The position numbers were made by a program, and so were the translations under genes. From contig NZ_AP024154.1 in the NCBI RefSeq assembly GCF_015533855.1, positions 5,539,501 through 5,603,500 of the forward strand: 64,000 bases of DNA, read 5' to 3'. The number at the start of each line of letters is the position of its first letter. The first letter of the stretch is position 1. Positions 18,188 to 26,691 of the stretch are shown piece after piece. The notes beneath the pieces are model-generated. The model was not told the origin of the DNA. It worked only from the letters and a program-made list of their open reading frames with translations, and did no database searches. The DNA comes from Echinicola sp. 20G (GTDB lineage Bacteria > Bacteroidota > Bacteroidia > Cytophagales > Cyclobacteriaceae).

Positions 18188-21100
18188 TTAAAATGTTAGT
18201 GAAATTGATGCACCATAGAACCTGGTTGGAGGCGTATTGCCCAAGGTCACAATACCAATGGCATTTCCATCACTGAAGTTATATTCAGGATCTGTGTACA
18301 CATTTGACTTAGGCGTAAAGATCAAAAGGTTTCTACCTTGCGCCGTTACGGTAGCACTTTGGATAAAGCTTACCCTGTCCATAATGGTTGATGGAATATT
18401 GTAAGAAATGGCCACTTCTCTTAATTTCCAGTAATCACCAGAGATCAAGTAGTTATCCGCAATATTTCTTCTGTAAGAACCATCAGTCCAGAAACCTGCA
18501 CCACCATCAGTTACTGTGATATTGGTGTTCTCAATGTAAGAACCTGGATTTTCCGGATCTTCATATACAGAGTTAGGGATTACAAAACGCTCTCTGTTGT
18601 AATAGGTAGTGGTAATACCAGATCCGGAGAAGTCAAATGATCCTCCACCATTGTAAAGAATTTTGTATCCACCACGGTATTCTGCCAAAGCATACAGCCT
18701 GAATCCTTTGTACAAGAATTCTGCATTAAGTCCCAATCTGTGCTTAGGAACTGTATTGCCCAATTGAACCTGTCCCTCAGCAGCACTTGGATAACCTGTA
18801 GTAGCATCTACAATGATTCTTCCCTGATCATCTCTTTCATAAGTAGTACCCATCAACAATGGGAAAGCTTCTCCTTCCACCGCATAAACTTGCGCCTGTC
18901 CACCTGTGGACAATTGAAGGCTTGGAAGGTCACCACTTAGGGATACTACCCAGTTGTCATTATAGGTGTAGTTGGCACCAATATTCACTTGGGTGTTGTT
19001 TCTTTCGAAAGCCACCACATTCAAGTTAGTTTCAATACCACGGTTGGCCACTTCTCCTGTGTTTTGAAGGTAACTAGAGAAACCTGTTGCTCTTGATACG
19101 CCAGTAGGAATAGTCTGGTCTACAGTTCTGGTATCATACCAGGTAAAGCTACCATTGATTTTATTGGCCAAGATTTCGAAATCAACACCAAATTCAATCG
19201 CAGTGGTCATTTCTGGCTTTAATTCAGCCTGTACCAAAGTATTGTCCAAGGTATAACCGGATAAAGAACCATAAGGGAATCCTTCTGAAGGACTAAAAGT
19301 AGGCATCAATTGATAAGCTCCAAAGTTAGTGGAGTTACCCAAGTTTACCTGACCTACTTTAGACCAACCCCCTCTTAATTTCAACAAGTTCAATTCAGAG
19401 ATATCCTTCAAGGCCTGAATCGCTTCAGTCGCTACAAATGAAGCTGAAGTGGATGGATAGAAGAAGGAACGGTTATCTGGATCAAGGATGGAAACCCAGT
19501 CATTTCTGCCTGTTGCTTCCAAGAACAAGAAGTCCTTATAAGCCACTTTCAAACGACCAAAAACACCTACTTGGCTCGCCTCATAATTGGCTTCACTGGC
19601 ACCTGGCTCACCTACCCTGTTGGATACATTATACAATCCCGGGATCACCAAACCATTGGCAGATACACCAACAGACTTGTACCTATTTTTTCTCAAACTT
19701 TGTCCCAACAATACGTCGAAGAACCAATCATCACCCACCGCTTTTCTCATATTGATCAAGAAGTCAGTATTGATCTGAGTAGAGAAACCAGAACCATCAG
19801 AAACCCCACCAGCGATATCTGTCTTTGCTGCTGAAATATCTTTGGTGTAGTCTGTAAAGGTAAATTTACCAGTCGTATTCTTATTGTAGAAAGAACGGTT
19901 AGAAATACCTGCTCTATAAGTAAAGTCCAACCACTGTAGTGGCTTGTACTTGAATTCAATATTACCTACGATATAATCGTTGCCCGCTATCTGACGGTTG
20001 TTGTCAATGGTAAAATACGGGTTATCGTAATACTCGTTATAATAGCCATTAGGATTGGCAAATGGATCATTCTCCCAATCCTGGTAATTCGTAAATGGAA
20101 TATGTGCTGGCGTTTGAAGGATTTGATCAAACATACCAGAAGTAGCAGTAGTTCTGTCATACCTGTTCTGCACATAGTTGGTAGAATAACTCATCAAGAG
20201 GTTCTTACCAAAATCCCTGGTACCGTTGAAACGTACCGAAGCTCTTTTGTAGTTATCCCCTGGAGTAGTACCATTGTTATTAAGGTACTGAGCAGAAAAG
20301 AAAGTGGTGGAATTTTCCCCACCGCCAGAGATAGACACATCCGTCTGGTTGGTAATCCCCATATCCCAGAATTCATTTTTGGCATTGGTAGGAGAATAAG
20401 GAACTGTTTGGATTGAACCATCTTCTAATGGCTTACCTATCTCCACCATAGAACCGTCAAATCTTGGTCCATATTGTTGGTTTTCATAAGGAACATATTG
20501 GTGAGGATAACCTCCTGCATAACCTGAACCAAATGACTTTTGGATCTCAGGATAGAAGCTCACTTGCTCCAAGTTCACTGTATGGCCTACCTGAATATTG
20601 GTTTCACCTGCTTTTCCTTTTTTGGTCACCACGATCAAGGCACCATTGGAAGCTGCTGAACCATAAAGGGCTGCAGCATTGGAACCATTAAGAACAGTGA
20701 TTTCCTGAATATCCTCAGGGTTAAGGTTGCCTAGGATCGTATTTGGTACAATTACGTTGTCCACAACTACCAAAGCTTCGTTATTACCAGTTAAGGACCT
20801 CATACCCCTCAATACTACCCTTACGTTGGGATTCACCCCACTACCAGTAGTATTGATCTGAAGACCTGCTACTTTACCTGTCAAACCAGAAGCCACGTTC
20901 ATGGCCTTACCTTGGGTAACAGACCTTGTTTCGATACTGGTGGCATTGTATCCCATTTCAATTCTTCTGGATTCAACACCGGCAGCACCAGTTACCACAA
21001 CTTCACTTAAGCTTTGCACATCTGCATTCAGTACCACGTTGAGTGTGGATTGGCTTCCCAAAGGAATCTCTTTGGAAGTGGTACCGATAAAACTGAAGAC

Positions 21101-21313
21101 CAATACAGAGCCGCCTTCAGGAACTTTTAGGGTGTACTGACCATCGATGTCAGTAGCGGTACCGACGGTGGTACCTTTAACCAAGACAGAAGCCCCGGGG
21201 ATAGGCGTTCCATCTTCTCCGGAGGTAACCGTTCCGGAAACGGTGCGGGTCTGCCCAAAGGACAAGGCAGTCACCATCAGGGCCATAAGCCCTAACAATA
21301 AAACTTTCTTCAT
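18188..21313 (-). CDS. SusC/RagA-family TonB-linked outer membrane transporter
   Basis: A 1041-residue protein with a signal peptide (1-20), a carboxypeptidase-regulatory-like domain (about 22-105, SGTVTSGEDGTPIPGASVLV), a plug domain (about 115-235, with LRGMRSLTGNNEALVVVDN and NGSNAAALYGSAASNGALI) and a 22-strand barrel ending in SISLTF, the usual terminal phenylalanine. No N-terminal secretin/STN domain is present, so anti-sigma-factor signalling through this protein is not expected. It imports oligosaccharides with the SusD partner encoded immediately downstream. The promoter should lie in the AT-rich region upstream. Confidence 0.94.
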   Translation of the reverse strand: MKKVLLLGLMALMVTALSFGQTRTVSGTVTSGEDGTPIPGASVLVKGTTVGTATDIDGQYTLKVPEGGSVLVFSFIGTTSKEIPLGSQSTLNVVLNADVQSLSEVVVTGAAGVESRRIEMGYNATSIETRSVTQGKAMNVASGLTGKVAGLQINTTGSGVNPNVRVVLRGMRSLTGNNEALVVVDNVIVPNTILGNLNPEDIQEITVLNGSNAAALYGSAASNGALIVVTKKGKAGETNIQVGHTVNLEQVSFYPEIQKSFGSGYAGGYPHQYVPYENQQYGPRFDGSMVEIGKPLEDGSIQTVPYSPTNAKNEFWDMGITNQTDVSISGGGENSTTFFSAQYLNNNGTTPGDNYKRASVRFNGTRDFGKNLLMSYSTNYVQNRYDRTTATSGMFDQILQTPAHIPFTNYQDWENDPFANPNGYYNEYYDNPYFTIDNNRQIAGNDYIVGNIEFKYKPLQWLDFTYRAGISNRSFYNKNTTGKFTFTDYTKDISAAKTDIAGGVSDGSGFSTQINTDFLINMRKAVGDDWFFDVLLGQSLRKNRYKSVGVSANGLVIPGLYNVSNRVGEPGASEANYEASQVGVFGRLKVAYKDFLFLEATGRNDWVSILDPDNRSFFYPSTSASFVATEAIQALKDISELNLLKLRGGWSKVGQVNLGNSTNFGAYQLMPTFSPSEGFPYGSLSGYTLDNTLVQAELKPEMTTAIEFGVDFEILANKINGSFTWYDTRTVDQTIPTGVSRATGFSSYLQNTGEVANRGIETNLNVVAFERNNTQVNIGANYTYNDNWVVSLSGDLPSLQLSTGGQAQVYAVEGEAFPLLMGTTYERDDQGRIIVDATTGYPSAAEGQVQLGNTVPKHRLGLNAEFLYKGFRLYALAEYRGGYKILYNGGGSFDFSGSGITTTYYNRERFVIPNSVYEDPENPGSYIENTNITVTDGGAGFWTDGSYRRNIADNYLISGDYWKLREVAISYNIPSTIMDRVSFIQSATVTAQGRNLLIFTPKSNVYTDPEYNFSDGNAIGIVTLGNTPPTRFYGASISLTF

Positions 21314-22060
21314 AATGATTTAATTTTGGTTTAACAGTTAGCAATTTAAGCGAAGAACTTCCAAAAATCCAAATACCCTGCCATATAGTAATATTCGTAA
21401 AATTACATTTTTGAAACTTTTGATAATTTATATGTCATTACACTTAATATTATTTTACACTACATTAATAAACATTCCTAATCAACTGAAAAAAAGTTAA
21501 AAAAAGTTAACAATTAAAATGATATGTTAATCAACCATTCAAATCAACTAAATCTATGGGAAATAAATCAATAGGAATATTCCCTCCTATTTCTATACAT
21601 TTCTAATTAAACAATAAGGAATAAAAACAGTGAAAACTTAAAATATTATATTGAGTTTATTTACAAACAACATATTTTACTTTACTATTTACATAAAAAA
21701 TGAAATTTAATAACTTGATCAAATTATTAAATCCAATAAAAATATACAGATTATTTATCAACAATCAATTTTTACCCTATGAAACCCATATTTAACCTAA
21801 AAACATTAAAACTATATTATCAGGGTTAAAAACAAACCGAAATCCTGAACTTTTGCAATTTTTTAACAAAAAACTTTAAAAATTAAAACTAACATATTAA
21901 TTAACACTTTATTAGTTTATTACAAAAATAATAAACAAAATACAATTTATTTATCGCAAACTATCAACTGGTATATTTTTTTGTTTGATAATATAAAATC
22001 TTTCGAATTAATCCTCCTATTTTTCCCACACTATTTGTGCAATCACTTTTCTCCATGGTC
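21314..22060. other. Very AT-rich upstream region of the SusC operon
   Basis: About 750 bases upstream of susC with no credible reading frame and extreme A/T richness between 21400 and 21990. It must contain the susC promoter, but I found no perfect TAnnTTTG within 200 bases of the start; one match, TATTTTTG on the minus strand at 21923-21930, is too far upstream to assign. No regulator gene (HTCS, ECF sigma/anti-sigma) is adjacent, unlike many Sus loci. Confidence 0.5.
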
Positions 22061-22104
22061 TTAGTACACCAGCTCGACCGTGCCTCCCCAAGCATTTGTA
22101 TCTT

Positions 22105-22114
22105 CCCCCCCCCC
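22105..22114. repeat. Ten-base poly-C (poly-G) tract
   Basis: An uninterrupted run of ten C on the plus strand in otherwise AT-rich intergenic DNA between the SusC promoter region and the GH43 terminator. Homopolymers of this length can slip in replication; here it is not inside a credible gene. Confidence 0.9.
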
Positions 22115-22136
22115 TGAAAACACAAGAGTCATTTCA

Positions 22137-22176
22137 ACCAAAACAACAAAGCTGGACACCATGGCCCAGCCTTGTT
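22137..22176 (-). terminator. Terminator of the GH43 gene
   Basis: Ten-base arms at 22147-22156 and 22167-22176 (one G-U pair) form a stem 30 bases after the GH43 stop; on the minus strand it is followed by TGTTTTTGG, a T-rich tail. Confidence 0.65.
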
Positions 22177-22205
22177 TAATCAAATATTTTCCATCACCCA
22201 CTTAC

Positions 22206-23771
22206 TTAGGGATAGTTCAGTTCAAAGGATTCAAAAGCCCCACTCTTTTCTCCTTTCACAAAGATTCCCGGCTTGACACCCCACTGCCAAAACTCTAAAA
22301 AATCTCCAACTACCTCAGTTGTTCCTTGCTGGTCGATAGCGATATCTTGCCAATCCCCTTCAGCTTCTTGATAAGCAAAGGCTATCTTATGCCCTTCCTC
22401 CACCTTAGCTTTTAACACTACACCTTCACTTAACCGTAACTGTAATGATGCCAATTCTTCCCATTCACCATTTCTTACTTCAAAAAGAGTCAACTTTCCA
22501 CCTTGAAACCCCAAACCAATACTGCTATCATGTGTCCCATAAACCAGAATGCCCTTCATTACATCAGACTGACTGTTCAACTTAGCCCTCACTTCATAAC
22601 TTGGCCTCTGAGGGATAACAGACAATGCCATATCAATGGGACTATTTTGATGCTTGGCCTTTCCTCCTAAATATAACACTCCATCCTTGACCTCAGTTGC
22701 TGGTAAGAAGCTGGCCAGATCCCAACGCCAAAATTCACCTAATTGATCCTGATCAAATTCATCCTTGATTCCTGAAAGCTCTTGCTTCTTCACTTGTCCT
22801 TCCATCAAATCCAATGTTTTAAAATAGGGCCATCCGGTTTTTTCGTCCCAACTTAATGGACTCAGCAACCCTGATCTACCCATATAAGGAAAACCTACCT
22901 TTTGATAGGCATGATACAGGTAATACCATTCCTCATTACTCGTCATGATGGGCGTTCCATGCCCAGGACATTTCCAATCTCCAAAATCTGTCAATATGGG
23001 ATTACCGCCATATTTCTCCCATGGACCTTCCATATGTTTGGCCCTGGCTACACCTACCTTATAATCACAACCACCTCCACAACAGGCCGCACCGGAATAC
23101 AGCAGGTACAAATATGCTCCGTTTCGGACAATAGACTGCCCTTCAATGCCCCCTCGCTCCCAGGTTTCCGCTTCAGCTGTGACCACTTCAAACACCTCTC
23201 CCTCCAGTTCCAATCCATTTTCTGATAATTTAGAACCCAAAATCTGGATCGGTTTATCCGGGTTTAGGCCATAAGCTTTCCAAGTAACATAGCCTTGCCC
23301 CTCCACCTCATTGACAAAGGCATCTATGCTCTCCGAACCCCATTCGATCAAAACTCCATGATCTTCAAATCCTTTTTGGATATCTCGGGTACTGGCCACA
23401 CCAATACAGGATACGCCATCCTTTCTTTTGGCGGTATAATAGCAAAAAAAGGTTCCATCCTTATAATACAGTTCTGGCGCCCAGAAACTGGACATGGTCC
23501 ATTCGGGAGCTTCCATAAAGACATAATTTTGAAATTCCCAGTTCACCAAATCTGTCGAACGGTAAATGGGATAAATGGGCGCCCAGTCATTGGAAGTGCC
23601 ACAGGCATAATAGGTATCCCCTACTTGTATCACAGAAGGATCAGGAAACTCACCAAGGATCACAGGGTTCTCTATAGGTAGGTTGGAAACCAGTTCAACT
23701 TGATCTTGTTGCTTATTTCCGCTACAACCCCAAACGAGTGTTAACAATAAAAATAAAATAGGTTTATTCAT
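22206..23771 (-). CDS. GH43-family glycoside hydrolase lipoprotein
   Basis: A 521-residue lipoprotein with a lipobox at Cys16 (VWGC). The five-bladed propeller of GH43 is visible: the catalytic base D44 in EFPDPSV, the pKa-setting D150 in SESIDAFV and the general acid E210 in GGIEGQSIV. A C-terminal beta sandwich from about residue 345 (EFDQDQLGEFWRWDL) resembles the accessory domain common in these enzymes. A cysteine cluster CCGGGC lies around residue 232. GH43 enzymes release arabinose, xylose or related sugars; substrate is not decidable here. It lies upstream of the Sus operon in the same direction with its own terminator, and likely works on the same glycan. Confidence 0.88.
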   Translation of the reverse strand: MNKPILFLLLTLVWGCSGNKQQDQVELVSNLPIENPVILGEFPDPSVIQVGDTYYACGTSNDWAPIYPIYRSTDLVNWEFQNYVFMEAPEWTMSSFWAPELYYKDGTFFCYYTAKRKDGVSCIGVASTRDIQKGFEDHGVLIEWGSESIDAFVNEVEGQGYVTWKAYGLNPDKPIQILGSKLSENGLELEGEVFEVVTAEAETWERGGIEGQSIVRNGAYLYLLYSGAACCGGGCDYKVGVARAKHMEGPWEKYGGNPILTDFGDWKCPGHGTPIMTSNEEWYYLYHAYQKVGFPYMGRSGLLSPLSWDEKTGWPYFKTLDLMEGQVKKQELSGIKDEFDQDQLGEFWRWDLASFLPATEVKDGVLYLGGKAKHQNSPIDMALSVIPQRPSYEVRAKLNSQSDVMKGILVYGTHDSSIGLGFQGGKLTLFEVRNGEWEELASLQLRLSEGVVLKAKVEEGHKIAFAYQEAEGDWQDIAIDQQGTTEVVGDFLEFWQWGVKPGIFVKGEKSGAFESFELNYP

Positions 23772-24074
23772 AGGTTTATCGATTTAGTGACTAAATATAG
23801 GGAGATTAATGGAAATATCACACCTTAAATGATAAGCTTGGATCATCCTTCCTGACCCGGTTTATTATTGATCACCTAAAAATGTAAGCCATAACTCTAT
23901 CGTGATGGCTATTGGAAAGTAGAGTAATTAAAGCCATCATTACACCTCTACAGGTTTCCAGTTCTAAATGGCTTTATCTACATATAGTATTAACAATATG
24001 TTTATTTAACAAACTTATCGTGGTTTACTAAACAAACATATACTATTTTAGTATAGATAAAACCGGATATAATT
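23772..24074. other. Divergent promoter region with a 17-base palindrome
   Basis: This spacer separates the GH43 gene from the plus-strand 2H phosphoesterase gene. A perfect palindrome TATACTA-TTT-TAGTATA lies at 24039-24055, 19 bases before the latter's start, and could be an operator or part of a promoter. Nothing coding is visible. Confidence 0.5.
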
Positions 24075-24620
24075 ATGAACTATTTATTGGTATTGAACAC
24101 TGGGAAAAGAGTGGAAAGCAGAATTCATAAAGCTAAACACCTTTTGGGAGAAAAAATCGGTCCATTCCCAAGTATGAATAGCAAAGCTCATATGACTTTA
24201 ATGGCAATTTCCACATCAGCTTCATATGCTGAAATAATTTTCGATGATTTGAGCGAGCAGCTTATAAATTTTCCAGCCTACGCTGTTAATTTCTTAGGAA
24301 TTGCTGCCTGGGAACATCAAAAAGTGATCTATGCCTGCCCGAGTCAAGAAGAAACCATAGCACTTGGAAGTCAACTAACCTTGATCTTGTCAAAATATCC
24401 CGGGGTCAAGGTTTTTCACTCCCTTCGAGAAGGAAACGGAACGGCCCATACCACTATTGCACGTGGATTGACCCAGTGGCAATTTGAAGTAGCCAAAGAT
24501 TGGTTATTGCCTATCCCCTTTCAAGATAGCTTTATAGTAAAGGAAATAGTAATTCTCAAAAAGTTAAATCCACGTGATCCCTGGGAAAAATTAAGGACTT
24601 TAAAATTAGGAGGTAATTGA
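24075..24620 (+). CDS. 2'-5' RNA ligase-family (2H phosphoesterase) protein
   Basis: A 181-residue cytoplasmic protein with two H-x-T/S motifs, HMTL at residues 39-42 and HTTI at 125-128, about 85 residues apart, the spacing of the 2H phosphoesterase superfamily (2'-5' RNA ligase-like, PF13563). Members hydrolyse or join 2',3'-cyclic phosphates or 2'-5' linkages; the biological substrate of the Bacteroidota branch is not known. It stands alone, divergent from GH43 and closed by its own terminator. Confidence 0.8.
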   Translation: MNYLLVLNTGKRVESRIHKAKHLLGEKIGPFPSMNSKAHMTLMAISTSASYAEIIFDDLSEQLINFPAYAVNFLGIAAWEHQKVIYACPSQEETIALGSQLTLILSKYPGVKVFHSLREGNGTAHTTIARGLTQWQFEVAKDWLLPIPFQDSFIVKEIVILKKLNPRDPWEKLRTLKLGGN

Positions 24621-24628
24621 ACAGACAT

Positions 24629-24665
24629 AAAAAAGTCCTAGGATTGAACTTCCTCGGACTTTTTT
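24629..24665 (+). terminator. Rho-independent terminator after the 2H phosphoesterase
   Basis: AAAAAAGTCC pairs with GGACTTTTTT across a loop that itself contains a TAGGA/TCCTC pairing. It starts nine bases after the stop codon and ends in six T. The A-run on the other side makes it potentially bidirectional for the convergent lipoprotein gene. Confidence 0.85.
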
Positions 24666-24728
24666 CCTCTTCAATTCAACCTCACATTCGAACGATCCTT
24701 GAACTGACTCCAAATACAAAAAATATAT

Positions 24729-25793
24729 TTAATTCCCTCCACCCTGATCGTGACAAGTCTTTAGGGATCTTTCCAGTATTTCGTTGGACTGATTTATCCT
24801 TTCTTCATAATAACCGGCTAGTTCCTCTGTCCTCATCTCGTACAAACCCAATACTGTTGCTTTTTCTTGGTCTCTCGACTCCTCCAACAACTCCATTACC
24901 TGATCACCATATGTTTGAAGGGTCAAACGCCCTTGCACAGCATATATCACTGCATAATAGCGCATAGTTTGCCCCAGTACCACGCTAAATCCATTCATTT
25001 TATTGATAAGACCGAAAAGGTGGTTAACTACATTCCGAAGTTCTTCTTCTTGGCTTTCGTAATGGGTATCAAACAACGATGACCGAGTAGTATAGCGCTC
25101 ATCTGCTTCTCTTACTCGACGGCCGTAATTCTCATCCAAAACCGCAATGACCGAATCTCGCTGATGGTCTAGCGACATTATTTTATTATCATAGGCCTGA
25201 TTAGCTGCATCAGAACATGCATCAGTCAAAGCTGTTATTCGAAAATTGCTCAGCTCTTCCCAAATGCCCTCCGTGGAACCTCCTACCATTTTAAGTCGGT
25301 TTCCCTCTCCTGCCCCCATACCTAAAGTCATACTTGGCAACACAGCCAGCACCTCCTCAGGTGCCTGTTCCAAAGCAGAGACCAGTTCATCATAAGCTTC
25401 ATCCAATTCTTGATCTAGGTCCAGTATTCTCTCCAATCCAGCCGCATCTATACTGTTTGCAGCGCTTTTGAACTCTGCAGAAAGACCATCTGCAAAATTA
25501 AAAACAAGGTCAAGATTGGAACTGGTCTGAGCATTGATTTCAGCTTCAGAATTGGCCGTCTCCAAGTTGGTTATTGTTGCTAGGGTAAGTGGAGGGTTTT
25601 CAATCCCCCCAATACTTGGTTCTACCACCTCTGGGTCTGGATCCTCCACAGCCGGGATATCCGTCACCGCTTCGAATTTTTTACTTTGATAATCATAAGG
25701 ATCCAATGTTTCCAGATCTTTCTTACCACATTGCGTCAGCAGCAACAAAACCAGCATTAATGGGGCAGGTATTAAAAACTTCTTCAACTGCAT
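24729..25793 (-). CDS. Lipoprotein, paralogue A of the 360-codon pair
   Basis: The start is taken at the ATG at 25793, preceded by AGAGGAG; the frame extends six codons upstream. A lipobox ends at LTQC and is followed by GKKDLETLDPYDYQSKKFEAV, an acidic proline-rich linker (EDPDPEVVEP) and a mostly helical, charged domain with coiled-coil character. ACSDAANQAYD, EADERYTTR, MRYYAVIYAV and the C-terminal CHDQGGGN are shared with the lipoprotein at 30568-31650. Two conserved cysteines (in ACSDAA and near the C-terminus) could form a disulfide. I do not recognise the family. It lies downstream of the WecA-like gene beyond a repeat-filled spacer. Confidence 0.75.
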   Translation of the reverse strand: MQLKKFLIPAPLMLVLLLLTQCGKKDLETLDPYDYQSKKFEAVTDIPAVEDPDPEVVEPSIGGIENPPLTLATITNLETANSEAEINAQTSSNLDLVFNFADGLSAEFKSAANSIDAAGLERILDLDQELDEAYDELVSALEQAPEEVLAVLPSMTLGMGAGEGNRLKMVGGSTEGIWEELSNFRITALTDACSDAANQAYDNKIMSLDHQRDSVIAVLDENYGRRVREADERYTTRSSLFDTHYESQEEELRNVVNHLFGLINKMNGFSVVLGQTMRYYAVIYAVQGRLTLQTYGDQVMELLEESRDQEKATVLGLYEMRTEELAGYYEERINQSNEILERSLKTCHDQGGGN

Positions 25794-26087
25794 ATTTCTC
25801 CTCTTTATCATATAATTGGTTATTTGGGGTAGATAGGAATATAGCTATGGGAGTATAAACTAAGCATAGCTTTAAAGAATTATCCCCCTTTATCTGAAAA
25901 GCCCAATCAATAATTTCCCCTTCATCTCCTTCTGAAAATCAAGGAATAACCCAAGCCTTGACTATCCAAATTTTTACACCAAGGTAAGCACAAAAACTCC
26001 CTTCCTTCCGATTAATTTCGTTCAATTTATTTTATTCACCAAAAAACAAGACGCAAAAAACAAAAAATTGGACAGTTTGTAGATATA

Positions 26088-26129
26088 AGACGAGAGACGC
26101 TAGACATTAGACAATCAGACAGCAGACTT
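26088..26129. repeat. Heptad array, AGACNNN type (six units)
   Basis: Consecutive seven-base units AGACGAG, AGACGCT, AGACATT, AGACAAT, CAGACAG, CAGACTT. The first four are in exact register and the last two are shifted by one base within the unit. Confidence 0.85.
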
Positions 26130-26160
26130 TAATCTCCCTTCTCATGTCTCAAGACTAGCT

Positions 26161-26206
26161 ACCTGTCTACCACCAAGAAGGTTTACCTTACTTTAGGAAG
26201 GTTTAA
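26161..26206. repeat. Dispersed unit containing GGTTTACCTTACTT, copy 1
   Basis: ACCTGTCTACCACCAAGAAG followed by the TTTACCTTACTT core and GGAAGGTTTA. Related copies are at 29104-29148, 29413-29459 and 29535-29576. Confidence 0.8.
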
Positions 26207-26215
26207 TACTCAAAT

Positions 26216-26259
26216 AACATCTGTGTTTATCTGTGTCCATCTGTGGACTATAGTTTAAG
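26216..26259. repeat. Dispersed unit CATCTGTG...CTGTGGACTATAGTTTAAG, copy 1
   Basis: ACATCTGTGTTTATCTGTGT and then CCATCTGTGGACTATAG with TTTAAGG. A full related copy is at 29277-29319; shorter CTGTGGACTATAG copies lie at 26386-26406, 29171-29190 and 29501-29520. Confidence 0.8.
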
Positions 26260-26321
26260 GCACTAGACGCTAGACCCAAGACACTAATACCATACACTAG
26301 ACTTTAATCTCAAGTCTCACA

Positions 26322-26380
26322 CTTCATACTTCCCTCTTCCAACTTCGTACTTCCCACTTCAAGCCTCCCACTTCCTACTT
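26322..26380. repeat. Heptad array, CTTCNNN type (eight units)
   Basis: Units CTTCATA, CTTCCCT, CTTCCAA, CTTCGTA, CTTCCCA, CTTCAAG, CCTCCCA, CTTCCTA in strict seven-base register. Confidence 0.9.
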
Positions 26381-26403
26381 AATCACCTGTGGACCATATC
26401 ATA

Positions 26404-26459
26404 AGACATTAAATACTAGACGATAGACACTAGATATCAGATAATAGAATTAAGATCAA
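26404..26459. repeat. Heptad array, AGANNNN type (eight units)
   Basis: Units AGACATT, AAATACT, AGACGAT, AGACACT, AGATATC, AGATAAT, AGAATTA, AGATCAA keep a seven-base period throughout; only one unit lacks the AGA start. Confidence 0.85.
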
Positions 26460-26483
26460 GTCTCATGCCTCCATCCTCATAAA

Positions 26484-26512
26484 CAAAAAGACCTGCTCTT
26501 TCAAGCAGGTTC
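26484..26512 (-). terminator. Candidate terminator for the WecA-like operon
   Basis: ACCTGCT and AGCAGGT form a stem with a six-base loop; on the minus strand it is followed by CTTTTTG. It lies about 175 bases after the stop of the WecA-like gene, inside the repeat spacer. Confidence 0.6.
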
Positions 26513-26621
26513 CTCCTAGTTTGGACTGGTTTAATTCTTTATATATATCCACTATTTTACCAGTTTAGCCTTTAAAGCGCACCCCAATAATTATTTACAT
26601 TAAATGGTCAATTGCCTCAGC

Positions 26622-26691
26622 CTTCCAACTTCGTACTTTCCACTTCCAACTTCATACTCCCCCCTTCGTACCTCCCTCTTCCCACTTCAAT
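26622..26691. repeat. Heptad array, CTTCNNN type (ten units), reaching into the gene end
   Basis: Ten units in register from CTTCCAA to CTTCAAT. The last unit contains the stop codon (TCA on the plus strand, 26687-26689) of the WecA-like gene, so the array runs into the coding sequence. Confidence 0.85.

Larger units (their letters stand above)
25812..26686. other. Noncoding spacer largely made of 7-nt periodic repeats
   Basis: About 875 bases without a credible gene. From 26088 to the end it consists of degenerate arrays with a seven-base period (AGACNNN and CTTCNNN types), a TTTACCTTACTT-containing unit and a CTGTGG unit, all recurring at 29.06-29.58 kb. The first 250 bases hold the upstream region of the lipoprotein gene, with no recognisable promoter. 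Confidence 0.75.

Noticed and set aside
22105..22114. Phase-variable contingency tract
   Set aside because: The ten-base poly-C run lies in intergenic DNA and not within or just upstream of a credible gene start, so a switching role is unsupported.
22061..22202. Possible small minus-strand gene downstream of GH43 that would span the poly-G tract
   Set aside because: Counting bases shows five T in the stretch before the ATG, so the apparent long frame is interrupted by TGA; only a 23-codon frame remains, and the sequence fits a terminator hairpin instead.
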